Source of the DNA: Paenibacillus sp. 32352
GTDB lineage: Bacteria; Bacillota; Bacilli; Paenibacillales; NBRC-103111
Assembly: GCF_002042965.1 (NCBI RefSeq)
Contig: NZ_MZNT01000013.1
Span: 62,001 to 126,000 of the forward strand
Direction of reading: 5' to 3'
Length of the DNA stretch: 64,000 nucleotides
Shown here in pieces: positions 25,769 through 34,259 of the stretch. Made by a program: the position numbers and the translations under genes. The notes below the pieces were generated by a model. It made no database searches, was not told the DNA's origin, and worked only from the letters and a program-made list of their open reading frames with translations. How positions within the stretch are numbered: the stretch's first letter is position 1; every line of letters starts with the position of its first letter.

Positions 25769-26095
25769 TTCCCCTCCCCCAGCTCGTAATCTGTTGCCAA
25801 CATTGTAACAAAGCCGTAAATTGGCAGGCTATTGTTAAATGATACCAATGGGAAAGTGAGAAAAGAACAAATGGACATGCCCTCAGTATAGGGGGTCATT
25901 TTGCCGCTTTACAAACGGTTACAGGCTCGTAACAATGCCGTGAAACTTGCGTTTTCGAGTCCGATTTTCCTCTTTCGACATATTCCGTACGAAACTTAAA
26001 CAGATTAAACTTTTTCCGCAAAAAGTTTCATTTCTCCGTTTTTTTTGGGAACTAATCCCTAGGATAAAGGGTCTTATTTATAGAGGTGATACTTA
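25769..26095. other. Intergenic region upstream of the ECF sigma operon
   Basis: About 327 bases between divergent genes. TGAAAC at 25941-25946 and GAAACTT at 25991-25997 resemble ECF -35 boxes, as expected if the sigma factor activates its own operon, but no clear CGTC-type -10 follows. GAGGTGAT at 26083-26090 is the ribosome binding site of the sigma gene. Confidence 0.35.
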
Positions 26096-26650
26096 TTGGA
26101 GCGGCACTACTTGGAATTTTTGGCCGGGGGCTATGACCGCAATGCGGTCCTGAAAGAGCTCATGCAGAGCTACGGTGAAGACGTATGGAATTTCGCTTAT
26201 TTTCTCACACGCCAGTCCCATGCGGCCGATGACATATCCCAGGACGTGTTTTTATCCGCATACGACAAGCTGTATTCCTTTCGCGGGGAGTGCAGCGTAA
26301 AGAGCTGGCTGTTGACCATTACGCGCAATAAGTCGCTTCATTATTTAAAGAGCGCCTTTATTCGGAAGGTGACTTTGCGGGATACATTGACTTTCCGTAA
26401 GGATGCCTCCCCTTCGGCTGAGCAGGTTGTTCTGGACAGACTGGAATCGAATCGGCTGTGGAGCTATGTCATGGAGCTGCCGCGCAAATACAGAGAGGCG
26501 ATCATTCTGGACTACCACTATGGGCTAACCATGAGGGAAATCGCATTGCTGCTGGATATTTCAGAGGGAACGGTGAAATCGCGGGTGTTTCGCGCCAAGC
26601 AAAAAATATCGGAGCGTCTCGCCACAGCGGCCGAACGAGAGGAGGAGTAG
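26096..26650 (+). CDS. ECF-family RNA polymerase sigma factor
   Basis: 184 residues from TTG 26096, set by GAGGTGAT five bases upstream. Region 2 (about 20-90) contains YGEDVWNFAYFLTRQSHAADDISQDVFLSAYDKLYSF and region 4 (about 120-180) contains LPRKYREAIILDYHYGLTMREIALLLDISEGTVKSRVFRAKQKI. The protein directs RNA polymerase to stress promoters when released from its membrane anti-sigma factor. The gene downstream starts three bases after its stop and encodes a membrane protein of the expected kind. Promoter specificity is unknown. Confidence 0.95.
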   Translation: MERHYLEFLAGGYDRNAVLKELMQSYGEDVWNFAYFLTRQSHAADDISQDVFLSAYDKLYSFRGECSVKSWLLTITRNKSLHYLKSAFIRKVTLRDTLTFRKDASPSAEQVVLDRLESNRLWSYVMELPRKYREAIILDYHYGLTMREIALLLDISEGTVKSRVFRAKQKISERLATAAEREEE

Positions 26651-26653
26651 AGC

Positions 26654-27598
26654 ATGGATCATCAAAAGCCGGGTTGGGCAGAGGAAATGAAGGCCTCTCC
26701 ATTTGCCGAAAATCATTTTACTCCGGAGCTTCAAAGCCAAGTTATCCAAAAGGCCTCCTTAACGAGAAGAGTAAAACCGGCATCGCGTGTAAGAGCCGTC
26801 GGAGCCGCCTTGGTGCTGGTCTCCATCCTAGCCTGTTTGGTCTGGATCGGAAAAGAGTACGGGGCATTCCCGTCACCCGCCTCCTCCCTTGGCGTCACAT
26901 CGGGCCAGGAGCAAGTCCGACAAGTCTATTACGATAAAGGGAAGCTTGTCCTGGAGGTATTCCCGGACCCCGAGCTTAAAGCGGGACAGCCGTATGGATA
27001 TATTTGGTCCTTCAAGGCTCCATTCGATGAGCTGAAAGGGAAGACGCTATCTATCACCGCTGAGCATAAGAAGTCGGGGCTGAAGCTGACCGTGCTGCCC
27101 CCCGTCGAAATAACGGAGCCCAGCAGCGGCTATCCCGGGCTGGAACGGTTTACGGCGAGCTTCGGGCTTCCCTTCAGCGGGCTATGGCATTACACGGCGG
27201 TGCTGGACGGCCAAGCGTACGCCGATGTGGTCCTATCCGTACAAGAGCCATCATGGGAGGTAAGCCCGATGTTTCGTTCCGGCAGTTATGACATGCGGGG
27301 GATCGAGCATCAAGTCGGTTTTATCGATCCAGGGTTTATTGCGGGAGCAGGCCAAAAATATATGTGGCATTTCTGGGAAAACCGCGAGCCCCTGGAGGGA
27401 GCCTTTACGGTCAAAGCCGTCAAGCAGGGGGAGGAGCAGCTTATCGATGTATTTTCTGCTGCCTCCTTGGGCCGAGCGAACAACGGCGCCGACCGCATCG
27501 CCGTCTCTACGATGTCGCTCCCTGAGCCGGGGCTCTGGCGTCTCCTTCCCTATGTAGGAGACCGAATGCTTGGCTCCATCGTCGTCCGCGTGAAATGA
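26654..27598 (+). CDS. Membrane anti-sigma/sensor protein with two C-terminal Ig-like repeats
   Basis: 314 residues. A short cytoplasmic N-terminus (about 1-45), one transmembrane helix (about 48-66, AALVLVSILACLVWIG) and a large external part. The external part looks duplicated: GQPYGYIWSF to SGLWHYTAVLDGQAYADVVLSV, then GQKYMWHFW to PGLWRLLPYVGDRMLGSIVVRV. The second unit, with its NNGAD and GLWRL motifs, resembles the DUF4871 domain of YhfM-like proteins. Position right behind an ECF sigma gene, with GGAGGAG overlapping the sigma stop region, indicates an anti-sigma role, but no canonical zinc anti-sigma motif (HxxxCxxC) is present. Confidence 0.75.
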   Translation: MDHQKPGWAEEMKASPFAENHFTPELQSQVIQKASLTRRVKPASRVRAVGAALVLVSILACLVWIGKEYGAFPSPASSLGVTSGQEQVRQVYYDKGKLVLEVFPDPELKAGQPYGYIWSFKAPFDELKGKTLSITAEHKKSGLKLTVLPPVEITEPSSGYPGLERFTASFGLPFSGLWHYTAVLDGQAYADVVLSVQEPSWEVSPMFRSGSYDMRGIEHQVGFIDPGFIAGAGQKYMWHFWENREPLEGAFTVKAVKQGEEQLIDVFSAASLGRANNGADRIAVSTMSLPEPGLWRLLPYVGDRMLGSIVVRVK

Positions 27599-27621
27599 GA
27601 GGAACCCACAACGTTGGGCGA

Positions 27622-27675
27622 GTCTGTCGAGAAGCCTACAGAGCTTGAACTATGGCTAATATACTCCGGTGAGGC
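27622..27675. repeat. Nested palindromic element, copy 6: one arm only
   Basis: GTCGAGAAgCCTA, GAGCTTGAACTAT and GCTAATATACT..GGTGaGG match the left arm of copy 2 (13374-13422) at most positions; the preceding AGTCT resembles the outer edge of its right arm. The centre and the other arm are missing, and the sequence then runs into the terminator at 27699. This is a decayed or incompletely inserted copy between convergent genes. Confidence 0.7.
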
Positions 27676-27698
27676 TCGAAGGCCTTTACAGCAAAAAA

Positions 27699-27722
27699 AA
27701 CCGGCCGCAGCAGCGGTCGGTT
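27699..27722. terminator. Bidirectional terminator between the ECF operon and helD
   Basis: AACCGGCCGC, AGCA loop, GCGGTCGGTT, with eight A on the left (a T-run for helD) and TTCTTTG on the right. Confidence 0.8.
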
Positions 27723-27730
27723 CTTTGTCA

Positions 27731-30085
27731 TTAAGCGTGAATGTTTTGCAGTACGTAAGTAGAAGCAGGCTGCGTCGTAATGAACGGGCTAAGCTCCCCG
27801 AGCGCGTAAATATGCAGCAGATGCATCGCACGCGTACATGCGGTGTAGAACAGCTTGCGTTCGCTCTCGCGGGCGTACTGCTCCTTCGAGCCGTCGTAAA
27901 GGAGGACGGCGTCGAACTCCACACCCTTAGCGAGATACGCAGGGAGCACATGGATGCCCTTGGTAAACTCCGGCGTATGCTTCGTTATAAGCTGCAGCGG
28001 CAAGCGCCCCTGCAGGGCATCGAAGACATCGGCGCTTTCGCCCGCCGTCTTGCAGATGATCGCAATCGAATCGAAGCCGTCTGCGCGCAGCGCTTCGATA
28101 TCGGCTGTAATGGCCTCGTGCAGGCTGCCTCGGTCGGCCGCCACCGTAATCTGCGGCTTGTCGCCGCTGCGGTTGAACGGGATGATCTCCTCGCCTCCCG
28201 GCACCATGCCGCGGGAGAACTCGACGATTTCCTGAGTTGACCGGTAGCTGCGGGTCAATCGGATCAGCTCCGTCTGCTCCGGTCCGTAGAGCGCCGTGAT
28301 CGGGTCAAGCTCTCCAAGCGCCGAAGCGTGAGCGTAGATCGCCTGGTTCATATCGCCCAGCGCCGTCATGCGAGCGCGAGGAAACAGCCGCTTCAGGAAT
28401 TCCAGCTGGAACGGCGAATAGTCCTGAGCCTCGTCTACGATAACATGGCGAACCGAGGTGTTCATCTGGAAGCCCAGCATCAGCTCGTTCAGATATAAGA
28501 GCGGCGTCGCATCCTCATACGCGATCTCCCCTTGCTCCATCCGGGCTAGCGTCTGCTTGCCTATTTCGGCCCACAGCGCCGGCTTGCCGGCTGCCCCGGA
28601 TGCTTGCAGGAACAATCCGTCATCCTCGAATAGCTGGCGGTAGACCGACGTGACATGGACGAACTTCAGCCTTTTGATTCTGCCGCGAACCGGCTTCAGC
28701 TCCTCCTGCACGACCATCCGCGCAAGCAGGTCCTTCTCTACCTCGTAATCGTCGAACGATTCTTCGCCATCCTTCTTCTTGCGGCGCATTTGGTTATAAG
28801 CCCGCTGATAATCCTCCGTCTCCAGCAGGTTGATCCGATCCTCCACCCATTCCGCCTGCCGCTCCTTCTTCTCAAATTCTCTCACTTCTTTCAAGAGCCA
28901 ATCCCGGATCAGAACGATCCGGTTCGGAAGCCGGATCGAACGATCCATTTCATAGAATCGTTCTTTCATCTGTTCGGCCGAGACGATCGTTCTCCCTTGA
29001 AACTTAATCGGCTTAAAGATCATCCCTTCCTGCTCCAGAACTTCCTTATAATAGGATATGACCTGCAAAAAATCAACGGAGGATTTGTAACGAATCCCCT
29101 CGATTCTCGCCTCATACTCCGGTTCGGACGCCGATGACAGCACATATTCCAGCTGGGTAAACGGATCCTCCAGATTGTACAATTTGCCAAGCCGGTGCTC
29201 CAAATATTGCTGGAACGTCGTCTGCTGCATGTTTTCTTCTCCCAGCTCGGGAAGTACTGTCGAGACATAGCTGTTGAACATCGGGTTCGGAGAAAACAGC
29301 ACCATCTGATCGGCCTGCAAGGTGTCCCTATGCTTATACAGCAAATAGGCAACCCGCTGCAGCGCGGCGGATGTTTTACCGCTTCCCGCAGCTCCCTGCA
29401 CAATCAGCATCCGGCTGCGGTCGTTTCGGATAATGCGGTTTTGCTCCTTTTGAATCGTGGCTACGATGCTTCTCATCTGAGCGTCGGAGCTCCGGCTCAG
29501 CACCTGCTTCAGAAGCTCATCGCCGATCGTAAGGCCTGTATCGAACATTAATTTGATTTGTCCGTCATGAATGACATATTGTCGTTTCAAATGCATCGTA
29601 CCGGTCACATCGCCCGCCGGCGTTTCATACGAGGCTGGACCGGGCGGGTAATCATAGTAAAGGCTCGATACCGGAGCGCGCCAATCGTACACGAGGAACG
29701 TATTGTCATCCTCATCCGAAAAAGAAGCGATGCCCAAATAGATCTTCTCCGCTCCGCTCGTGCCATCCTCTGTAAAGTCAATCCGTCCAAAATAAGGCGT
29801 CTTGATCAGACGCTTCAGCTTCCCGAGCGCTATCGAAGCCTGACGATGCCGCCGCTCACGATCCGTGAGCACTTCAACCTGCTGCTTTAAGCTGAAGTAG
29901 GTTTCAGTCAGATCCTCCATCGTGCTCAGGTTCACGGTTACTTCATCCCAAAAATGCTTGCGGATATCGACGACATCGGTTCTCACGTCACCGACTTCTC
30001 CCGCCAGCTCCTCCATACGCTTGCCGATCTTTGCTGTAACCAGGTCCACTCGCCGCTGCTCTTCGCGCCAATCGATTTCCTTCAT
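27731..30085 (-). CDS. helD: HelD-like RNA polymerase-associated superfamily 1 helicase
   Basis: About 784 residues. An N-terminal helical arm (MKEIDWREEQRRVDLVTAKI) precedes a UvrD-like ATPase: Walker A GAAGSGKT (about 230), DWRAP and LLQRVAYLLY-type motifs, Walker B VDEAQDYSPFQ (about 549) and later RSYRST. In Bacillus, HelD pries RNA polymerase off DNA and recycles it. ATG 30085 is uncertain: AAGAGGCGA is upstream but a TTG two codons earlier is nearly as good, and a longer TTG frame starts at 30121. It converges on the ECF operon. Confidence 0.88.
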   Translation of the reverse strand: MKEIDWREEQRRVDLVTAKIGKRMEELAGEVGDVRTDVVDIRKHFWDEVTVNLSTMEDLTETYFSLKQQVEVLTDRERRHRQASIALGKLKRLIKTPYFGRIDFTEDGTSGAEKIYLGIASFSDEDDNTFLVYDWRAPVSSLYYDYPPGPASYETPAGDVTGTMHLKRQYVIHDGQIKLMFDTGLTIGDELLKQVLSRSSDAQMRSIVATIQKEQNRIIRNDRSRMLIVQGAAGSGKTSAALQRVAYLLYKHRDTLQADQMVLFSPNPMFNSYVSTVLPELGEENMQQTTFQQYLEHRLGKLYNLEDPFTQLEYVLSSASEPEYEARIEGIRYKSSVDFLQVISYYKEVLEQEGMIFKPIKFQGRTIVSAEQMKERFYEMDRSIRLPNRIVLIRDWLLKEVREFEKKERQAEWVEDRINLLETEDYQRAYNQMRRKKKDGEESFDDYEVEKDLLARMVVQEELKPVRGRIKRLKFVHVTSVYRQLFEDDGLFLQASGAAGKPALWAEIGKQTLARMEQGEIAYEDATPLLYLNELMLGFQMNTSVRHVIVDEAQDYSPFQLEFLKRLFPRARMTALGDMNQAIYAHASALGELDPITALYGPEQTELIRLTRSYRSTQEIVEFSRGMVPGGEEIIPFNRSGDKPQITVAADRGSLHEAITADIEALRADGFDSIAIICKTAGESADVFDALQGRLPLQLITKHTPEFTKGIHVLPAYLAKGVEFDAVLLYDGSKEQYARESERKLFYTACTRAMHLLHIYALGELSPFITTQPASTYVLQNIHA

Positions 30086-30136
30086 ACTCAAAAAAATCGC
30101 CTCTTTTCGAATGGAATTCAAAACAAAAAAATAGGT

Positions 30137-30165
30137 TTGACATGGCTTGAACAGGATGCTATAAT
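30137..30165 (+). promoter_or_regulatory. Perfect consensus SigA promoter
   Basis: TTGACA, 17 bases, TATAAT, with no mismatch. It points away from helD into a region with no plus-strand gene for about one kilobase. Confidence 0.8.
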
Positions 30166-30171
30166 GATATT

Positions 30172-30250
30172 AGAAATGTTAATGTGGAGAACTATTACTT
30201 TCTGTGAAAACAGAAATGACCGAATCCCATTGTAACACTTCTGTTTTTTG
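30172..30250 (+). ncRNA. Candidate small RNA with alternative hairpins
   Basis: Starting about seven bases after the consensus promoter, the predicted transcript can form TTTCTGT-GAAA-ACAGAAA (30199-30216), or the same ACAGAA can pair with TTCTGT at 30239-30244, which is followed by six T. The two folds exclude each other, as in attenuators. A second weak hairpin with a T-run lies at 30278-30300. No plus-strand gene follows, so a free small RNA of about 75-130 bases is more likely than a leader. Promoter and repeats are seen; transcription is inferred. Confidence 0.45.
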
Positions 30251-30308
30251 AAATCAATATTTGGACTAGCTTAAACTAACGTCGCAGGACGTTTTTTTTT
30301 ATTTTCAG

Positions 30309-30752
30309 CTAGTAAGCATTGAATCGGCCCACCGCCGGCCCTTTCCCCAATGGAGTTATAGAATCCTCTAAATATAAATAATGGCCTATCAGAACATCGG
30401 CAGAATGGGCTTTACCAGATTCCAGAATTCGTACAGGTCCGCCCAAATCCCAACTAATCACTTCCAAGATTCCGGCGATAGATAGCAGAAAAGAAAGGAT
30501 ACTGACTACATAAAATGCCCTTTTCGCTTTTATCCATAATAAATGAATCAATACTAGCACGACTATCGATAAAATGCTCGAAAACACCACTGTTAGTCTT
30601 AATAAAAATAAAAACTCTTCTGCATTTGAGCTATTCTCTCGGAAAAAGTCAAGTAATTGCACACTAGTAACGAGATAAAGAGATATACAGTAAAAAATAA
30701 AAAAATAAGGGTAATAACATATAAAAGCTAACCATTTGACATACCTATTCAT
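30309..30752 (-). CDS. Small membrane protein, function unknown
   Basis: About 147 residues from ATG 30752, with GGGGG and AAAGG upstream; the longer frame begins inside that site. Three transmembrane helices are predicted: WLAFICYYPYFFIFYCISLYLV, LRLTVVFSSILSIVVLVLIHLLW and AFYVVSILSFLLSIAGILEVI. A polar C-terminal tail follows. Base composition is more AT-rich than in the neighbouring helD gene, suggesting recent arrival or relaxed selection. No family recognised. Confidence 0.6.
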   Translation of the reverse strand: MNRYVKWLAFICYYPYFFIFYCISLYLVTSVQLLDFFRENSSNAEEFLFLLRLTVVFSSILSIVVLVLIHLLWIKAKRAFYVVSILSFLLSIAGILEVISWDLGGPVRILESGKAHSADVLIGHYLYLEDSITPLGKGPAVGRFNAY

Positions 30753-30828
30753 GCTGCCTTTATCCCCCAAAATCATTTACAGATTGTCTTATTCTACCAC
30801 AACATGAACTGTACTAATAGGTTGAAAC

Positions 30829-30886
30829 AAAAAACCGTTATGCACTTCCCTCGTTTAACCTCGAAGGGGACGCATAACGGTTTTTG
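30829..30886. terminator. Strong hairpin in a divergent intergenic region
   Basis: AAAACCGTTATGC pairs with GCATAACGGTTTT, with the stem continued by TTCCCTCG/CTCGAAGGG. T-runs on both strands make it a bidirectional terminator by form, yet both flanking genes point away from it. Confidence 0.7.
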
Positions 30887-31177
30887 CTTTTAGATACTAA
30901 GCTTTCCTTCTTAACAGCCTTAATGGTTAAACCCGAAAATTGTTATCCTAAATCGAACCCTTGTTTTGCAAGTTCCTACGGGTTTGCTTTTATTTTTTTA
31001 AAATTAGTGAAACAATGTACTCGTTTTGGAACGTCTTATAAATGTAAATCAAAAAAATAGGTAGAAAAGTGCTCATTTGAAACTCTTCAAATCAATCGTT
31101 CTATTAAATACTGCCTCGGCAGTATTATCTTTTTAACATTATTTTTTATTTTATTAAATAATGGAGGGACCTGAGAC

Positions 31178-31713
31178 ATGATCAAATTACTTGTAAATGC
31201 CCTATCTGTGGGAAGAGGACAAACGAAACTTTTCGTTATTTTTTCAATAATTATGTATTCGTTTTTACTATTAGGCTGCAGTTCCTCAGAGAAGGTGAAG
31301 GGCTTGAGTACGAGCATAACAGGGTATATTGTAAAAAATGAAAATACACGCCTGCTTGTCGTTTCACAACGACCGTATCGGGATAAAGACTACGAAACAA
31401 TATGGATCACAAGTAAGGATGCTGCTAACTTTACAGCTGGACAATTAGTTGAAGTACAATTAAAAGGCCAGATACAAACATCAAATCCGGCGCAGGATTA
31501 TCAGAAAAAATAAGCGTAATCAAAATGGATGCAATTCCTGGCGCACACAAAACCAAGGAAGACGTATTAAAAGAAGCTCTATCAAAACTGCAAAATGTTG
31601 AGGTCCCTCTAGTTAAAGATATAACATTTTCGAATGACAACAATAAATGGACTCTTACATTCTCTGATTCTAAAAATGCGGATCAAAAGGTAACTATAGA
31701 TATAACCGATTAA
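31178..31713 (+). pseudogene. DUF3221 lipoprotein gene interrupted by a frameshift
   Basis: The first frame (31178-31513) encodes a lipoprotein signal with lipobox LLLGCSSS and a YobA-like DUF3221 domain (GYIVKNENTRLLVVS, then TIWITSKDAANFTAGQLVEVQLKGQ). It stops just after NPAQDYQKK. One base back, another frame is open and reads SEKISVIKMDAIPG and onwards to 31713, supplying the expected last strand (KISVIK) and a further 60-residue domain. One extra base near 31490-31505, or a sequencing error, explains this. A programmed shift is not supported, since the slippery run AAAAAA lies at the stop itself. Confidence 0.7.
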
Positions 31714-31844
31714 CCAGGAAAATCCGAGCAGCAATTATTTTGCTTGCAGAATCGGGTACTTCCAGAGCTGAAGAAACTTATTTTTAGGTCTTGATAACAC
31801 GGAGTCTCGGTCTAATGTAGTGTAGTTTCTTAGGAGCAATAAAT

Positions 31845-31907
31845 AAGCCCATTACAGTAAATTGAAATCCGACTAATGTTCAATTTACTTAGTAATGGGC
31901 TATTTTT
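31845..31907 (+). terminator. Terminator after the DUF3221 gene
   Basis: AGCCCATTAC..TAAATTGAA pairs with TTCAATTTA..GTAATGGGCT, followed by five T. The stretch from 31714 to 32011 holds nothing else that I can recognise. Confidence 0.75.
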
Positions 31908-32011
31908 GTTCCCTTTAAAGGGAGTGTACCGATAGTCATTTATAAAAAATCATTGTCAACTAATTTTCTGACTGAAGTTCATAATCTTCTCAACATTATT
32001 TACAAGAATAT

Positions 32012-34243
32012 TCAACTTACTGGAAAAGGAATCCCATACCGGCGCCAAGGCTTGTTGGCGCCGAAATAATTGCACAAGCTCCGCACGGCGGGAACCGGTG
32101 CTATAACGAACGAGTCCGTGCGTTCCCCTTCGTATAACACGACTTCCTCGCCCTGGTTCAGGTCCAGCTCAATGAGACCGCCGCCCGGCAGCCTCACCGG
32201 TACCTCCCGGTCGCCCATCACCCGTATGGCCGACGTATCCAGCCAATCGGTTTGCAGCCGGCACGGCTCCCCGGCCAAGCTTTTGACGCGGATGAACGCT
32301 GTCCGTCCCTCTTTGCGCTGGGCACTGAGGAGAAAAGCCCCTTCCGCCCGCAGATCGTGGAAGCTGACGTCTTTCCATGCGCTTGGAAGCGCTGGGAACA
32401 CGCGAATTTTATCTCCCCAGCTTTGCAGCAGCAGATCGTGAATCGACTCTGCGCAGGCTAACGGGGACTCCATCACGGGCCCGGCTTCCCTGTACATCGT
32501 ATTCGGCTTGATCAGATGCATGAAGGTTTGAATGTACTGCAGCGCTTCGTCTCCCTCTCCGATCGCCGCGGCGATAGAGGCAGCCCCGGTGAACGTGAAG
32601 CCGCGCATGTCCCCCTCCATGCCGGTCCAGTAGCGAAGCGACTTGTGTATCAGCTTGCGCTCCTCCTCCTGCTCCCCCGTCATCTGGTGTAATGGGAACA
32701 CGGCGAGCAGATGGCTGAAGTGCCGATGGCCGAATTCTATCGGAGCATCGCGCCCGAGCAGAAGCCCGTTCTCATCTACTGGATATGGGGTCAGGTGATC
32801 CAGCACAAACGTCCAACGCTCCGCTGCCGGATCCTCAAGCTGCAGCCTGTCGTTGATGCTGAGCAGCGTCTCACAGCCCCAGCGGATCAAGGACAGATCG
32901 TAGTGGCAGTCGGGAACGGTCATTTTCTTGAAGGAGCCGTACTCTGGTGAGACGGTCGGCGGCAGATGCAGCTTGCCGTCTTCCCCCTGCTCCAGAATAT
33001 GGATGAAATATTGCACGCCGCGCTTTAACAGCGGCAGCAAGCCGTTTCTCAGCATCGACTCATCCATGGAATGGCGGTATTGACGCCAGTAGTTATGGCA
33101 GATCCAGAGCAGGTTGCCTGTCTCGTCCACTACCTTGCTCTTCAAATCGTAGCTGCAGCTGCGGCCCAGCCCCGCGGAGTCATGCCGATACTCCTCCGGA
33201 ACGTTGGCGATCAGATGATCGAAATTAGCATCCAGCGCTCGGGTCAGTGACTCCCCCATCTCCAGTCTGTTGGACGTATACACCGGAGAATAGCTCATTT
33301 GAACGTTCATATTAAACCATACGCCCGGCCATGGGGTAGGCGCCATCCAGGGCCCTTGATTGTCTATGATCAAATGCTCCTTCCGGGTAGCAGAAGCCAG
33401 CTTATACATTTGAATCCAGTAAAAGCCTTCCAGCAAAGTATCCGGAATCGAAACGAAGCTTTGCGGATAATATGCATGCCACCAGCTCCGGTGCTGCTGC
33501 ACCTCCTGCTCCAGATCGGCTTGCGCCGTTTGGCGTACAAGATCGGCAGCATCCTGCTTGACCGCGTCGCTAACCCCGTTCTGAATCGTCAAGTAACATA
33601 CCCGATGATCTAAAGCGGCTTCTACCTCCTGCCATGCCGTTGTACAGCCGTCTCCCAGCGGATACTGCTGAACTCCGATATGTACCCCGTCTACTATGCT
33701 GCGGCTCACTTGAATGTCCGGAATGTACTGATTCAGATTGGGGCCGTCCGCGTTTTTCAGCACATGGGAAACCTCCGGCTCCGCATACCATTGAAGCTTC
33801 GCTTCGCGTTCCCCTTCGGAGGTCTCCAGCTCGATGACCATTACCATCTTTTCGCTGTGGATGAAAGCTCTCAACCCGATCTCCCCTACGGTAGTGACCA
33901 CCCGCGCTTTAATTTCAGCGTTCCATAGATCGACCCTGATCTCCGTCGGCTGGTAGACCCAGCCTACACATTCCAAATCGATCTCCCCGACCGGAATGCG
34001 CGGACTATAACCGCTTTTGCGCGCAGCCGTCACATCCGTGCGTCCAAGCACGAAGCGCAGCACGTTCCTTTTATCGCGATGCTCTTCCCCGAACATCATG
34101 GCGCCCATTAACCCGTTCCCAATGAATGCGCCTTCATTCCACGTCATAGGACGCGTCGTCCAAGTCATATCATGCCGGGATAAAAACTCTTTCCAATCCA
34201 GGTTGACCTCAAGCCGGCTCGACTTCTCCTCTTCCACTCTCAT
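32012..34243 (-). CDS. GH95-like glycoside hydrolase, divergent
   Basis: 743 residues, no signal peptide, so cytoplasmic. Family 95 traits: MTWNEGAFIGNGLMGAMMFG near the start (N-terminal beta-domain), an alpha-toroid middle part with GPWMAPTPWPGVWFNMNVQMSYSP, and the LLQSWGDKIRVFPALPSAW motif near the end. GH95 enzymes remove alpha-L-fucose or alpha-L-galactose. However, the stretch where known enzymes have an IDGNFG-like motif reads ESPLACAES, so the active site may differ. Last gene of the CUT1 transport operon, 16 bases after the binding-protein gene and with AGGAGG at its start; it probably trims imported oligosaccharides. Confidence 0.78.
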   Translation of the reverse strand: MRVEEEKSSRLEVNLDWKEFLSRHDMTWTTRPMTWNEGAFIGNGLMGAMMFGEEHRDKRNVLRFVLGRTDVTAARKSGYSPRIPVGEIDLECVGWVYQPTEIRVDLWNAEIKARVVTTVGEIGLRAFIHSEKMVMVIELETSEGEREAKLQWYAEPEVSHVLKNADGPNLNQYIPDIQVSRSIVDGVHIGVQQYPLGDGCTTAWQEVEAALDHRVCYLTIQNGVSDAVKQDAADLVRQTAQADLEQEVQQHRSWWHAYYPQSFVSIPDTLLEGFYWIQMYKLASATRKEHLIIDNQGPWMAPTPWPGVWFNMNVQMSYSPVYTSNRLEMGESLTRALDANFDHLIANVPEEYRHDSAGLGRSCSYDLKSKVVDETGNLLWICHNYWRQYRHSMDESMLRNGLLPLLKRGVQYFIHILEQGEDGKLHLPPTVSPEYGSFKKMTVPDCHYDLSLIRWGCETLLSINDRLQLEDPAAERWTFVLDHLTPYPVDENGLLLGRDAPIEFGHRHFSHLLAVFPLHQMTGEQEEERKLIHKSLRYWTGMEGDMRGFTFTGAASIAAAIGEGDEALQYIQTFMHLIKPNTMYREAGPVMESPLACAESIHDLLLQSWGDKIRVFPALPSAWKDVSFHDLRAEGAFLLSAQRKEGRTAFIRVKSLAGEPCRLQTDWLDTSAIRVMGDREVPVRLPGGGLIELDLNQGEEVVLYEGERTDSFVIAPVPAVRSLCNYFGANKPWRRYGIPFPVS

Positions 34244-34259
34244 ACCGTTCTCCTCCTAA

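Noticed and set aside
25941..25997. ECF autoregulatory promoter
   Set aside because: Two GAAAC boxes are present, but no matching -10 at 16-17 bases could be found, so it is not listed as a promoter.
31087..31317. 76-codon minus-strand frame upstream of the DUF3221 gene
   Set aside because: It lies antisense to the start of a clear lipoprotein gene and has no homology or ribosome binding site.
31500..31515. Programmed frameshift in the DUF3221 gene
   Set aside because: The A-run is at the stop codon, but no canonical slippery heptamer plus downstream structure is evident; mutation or sequencing error is simpler.
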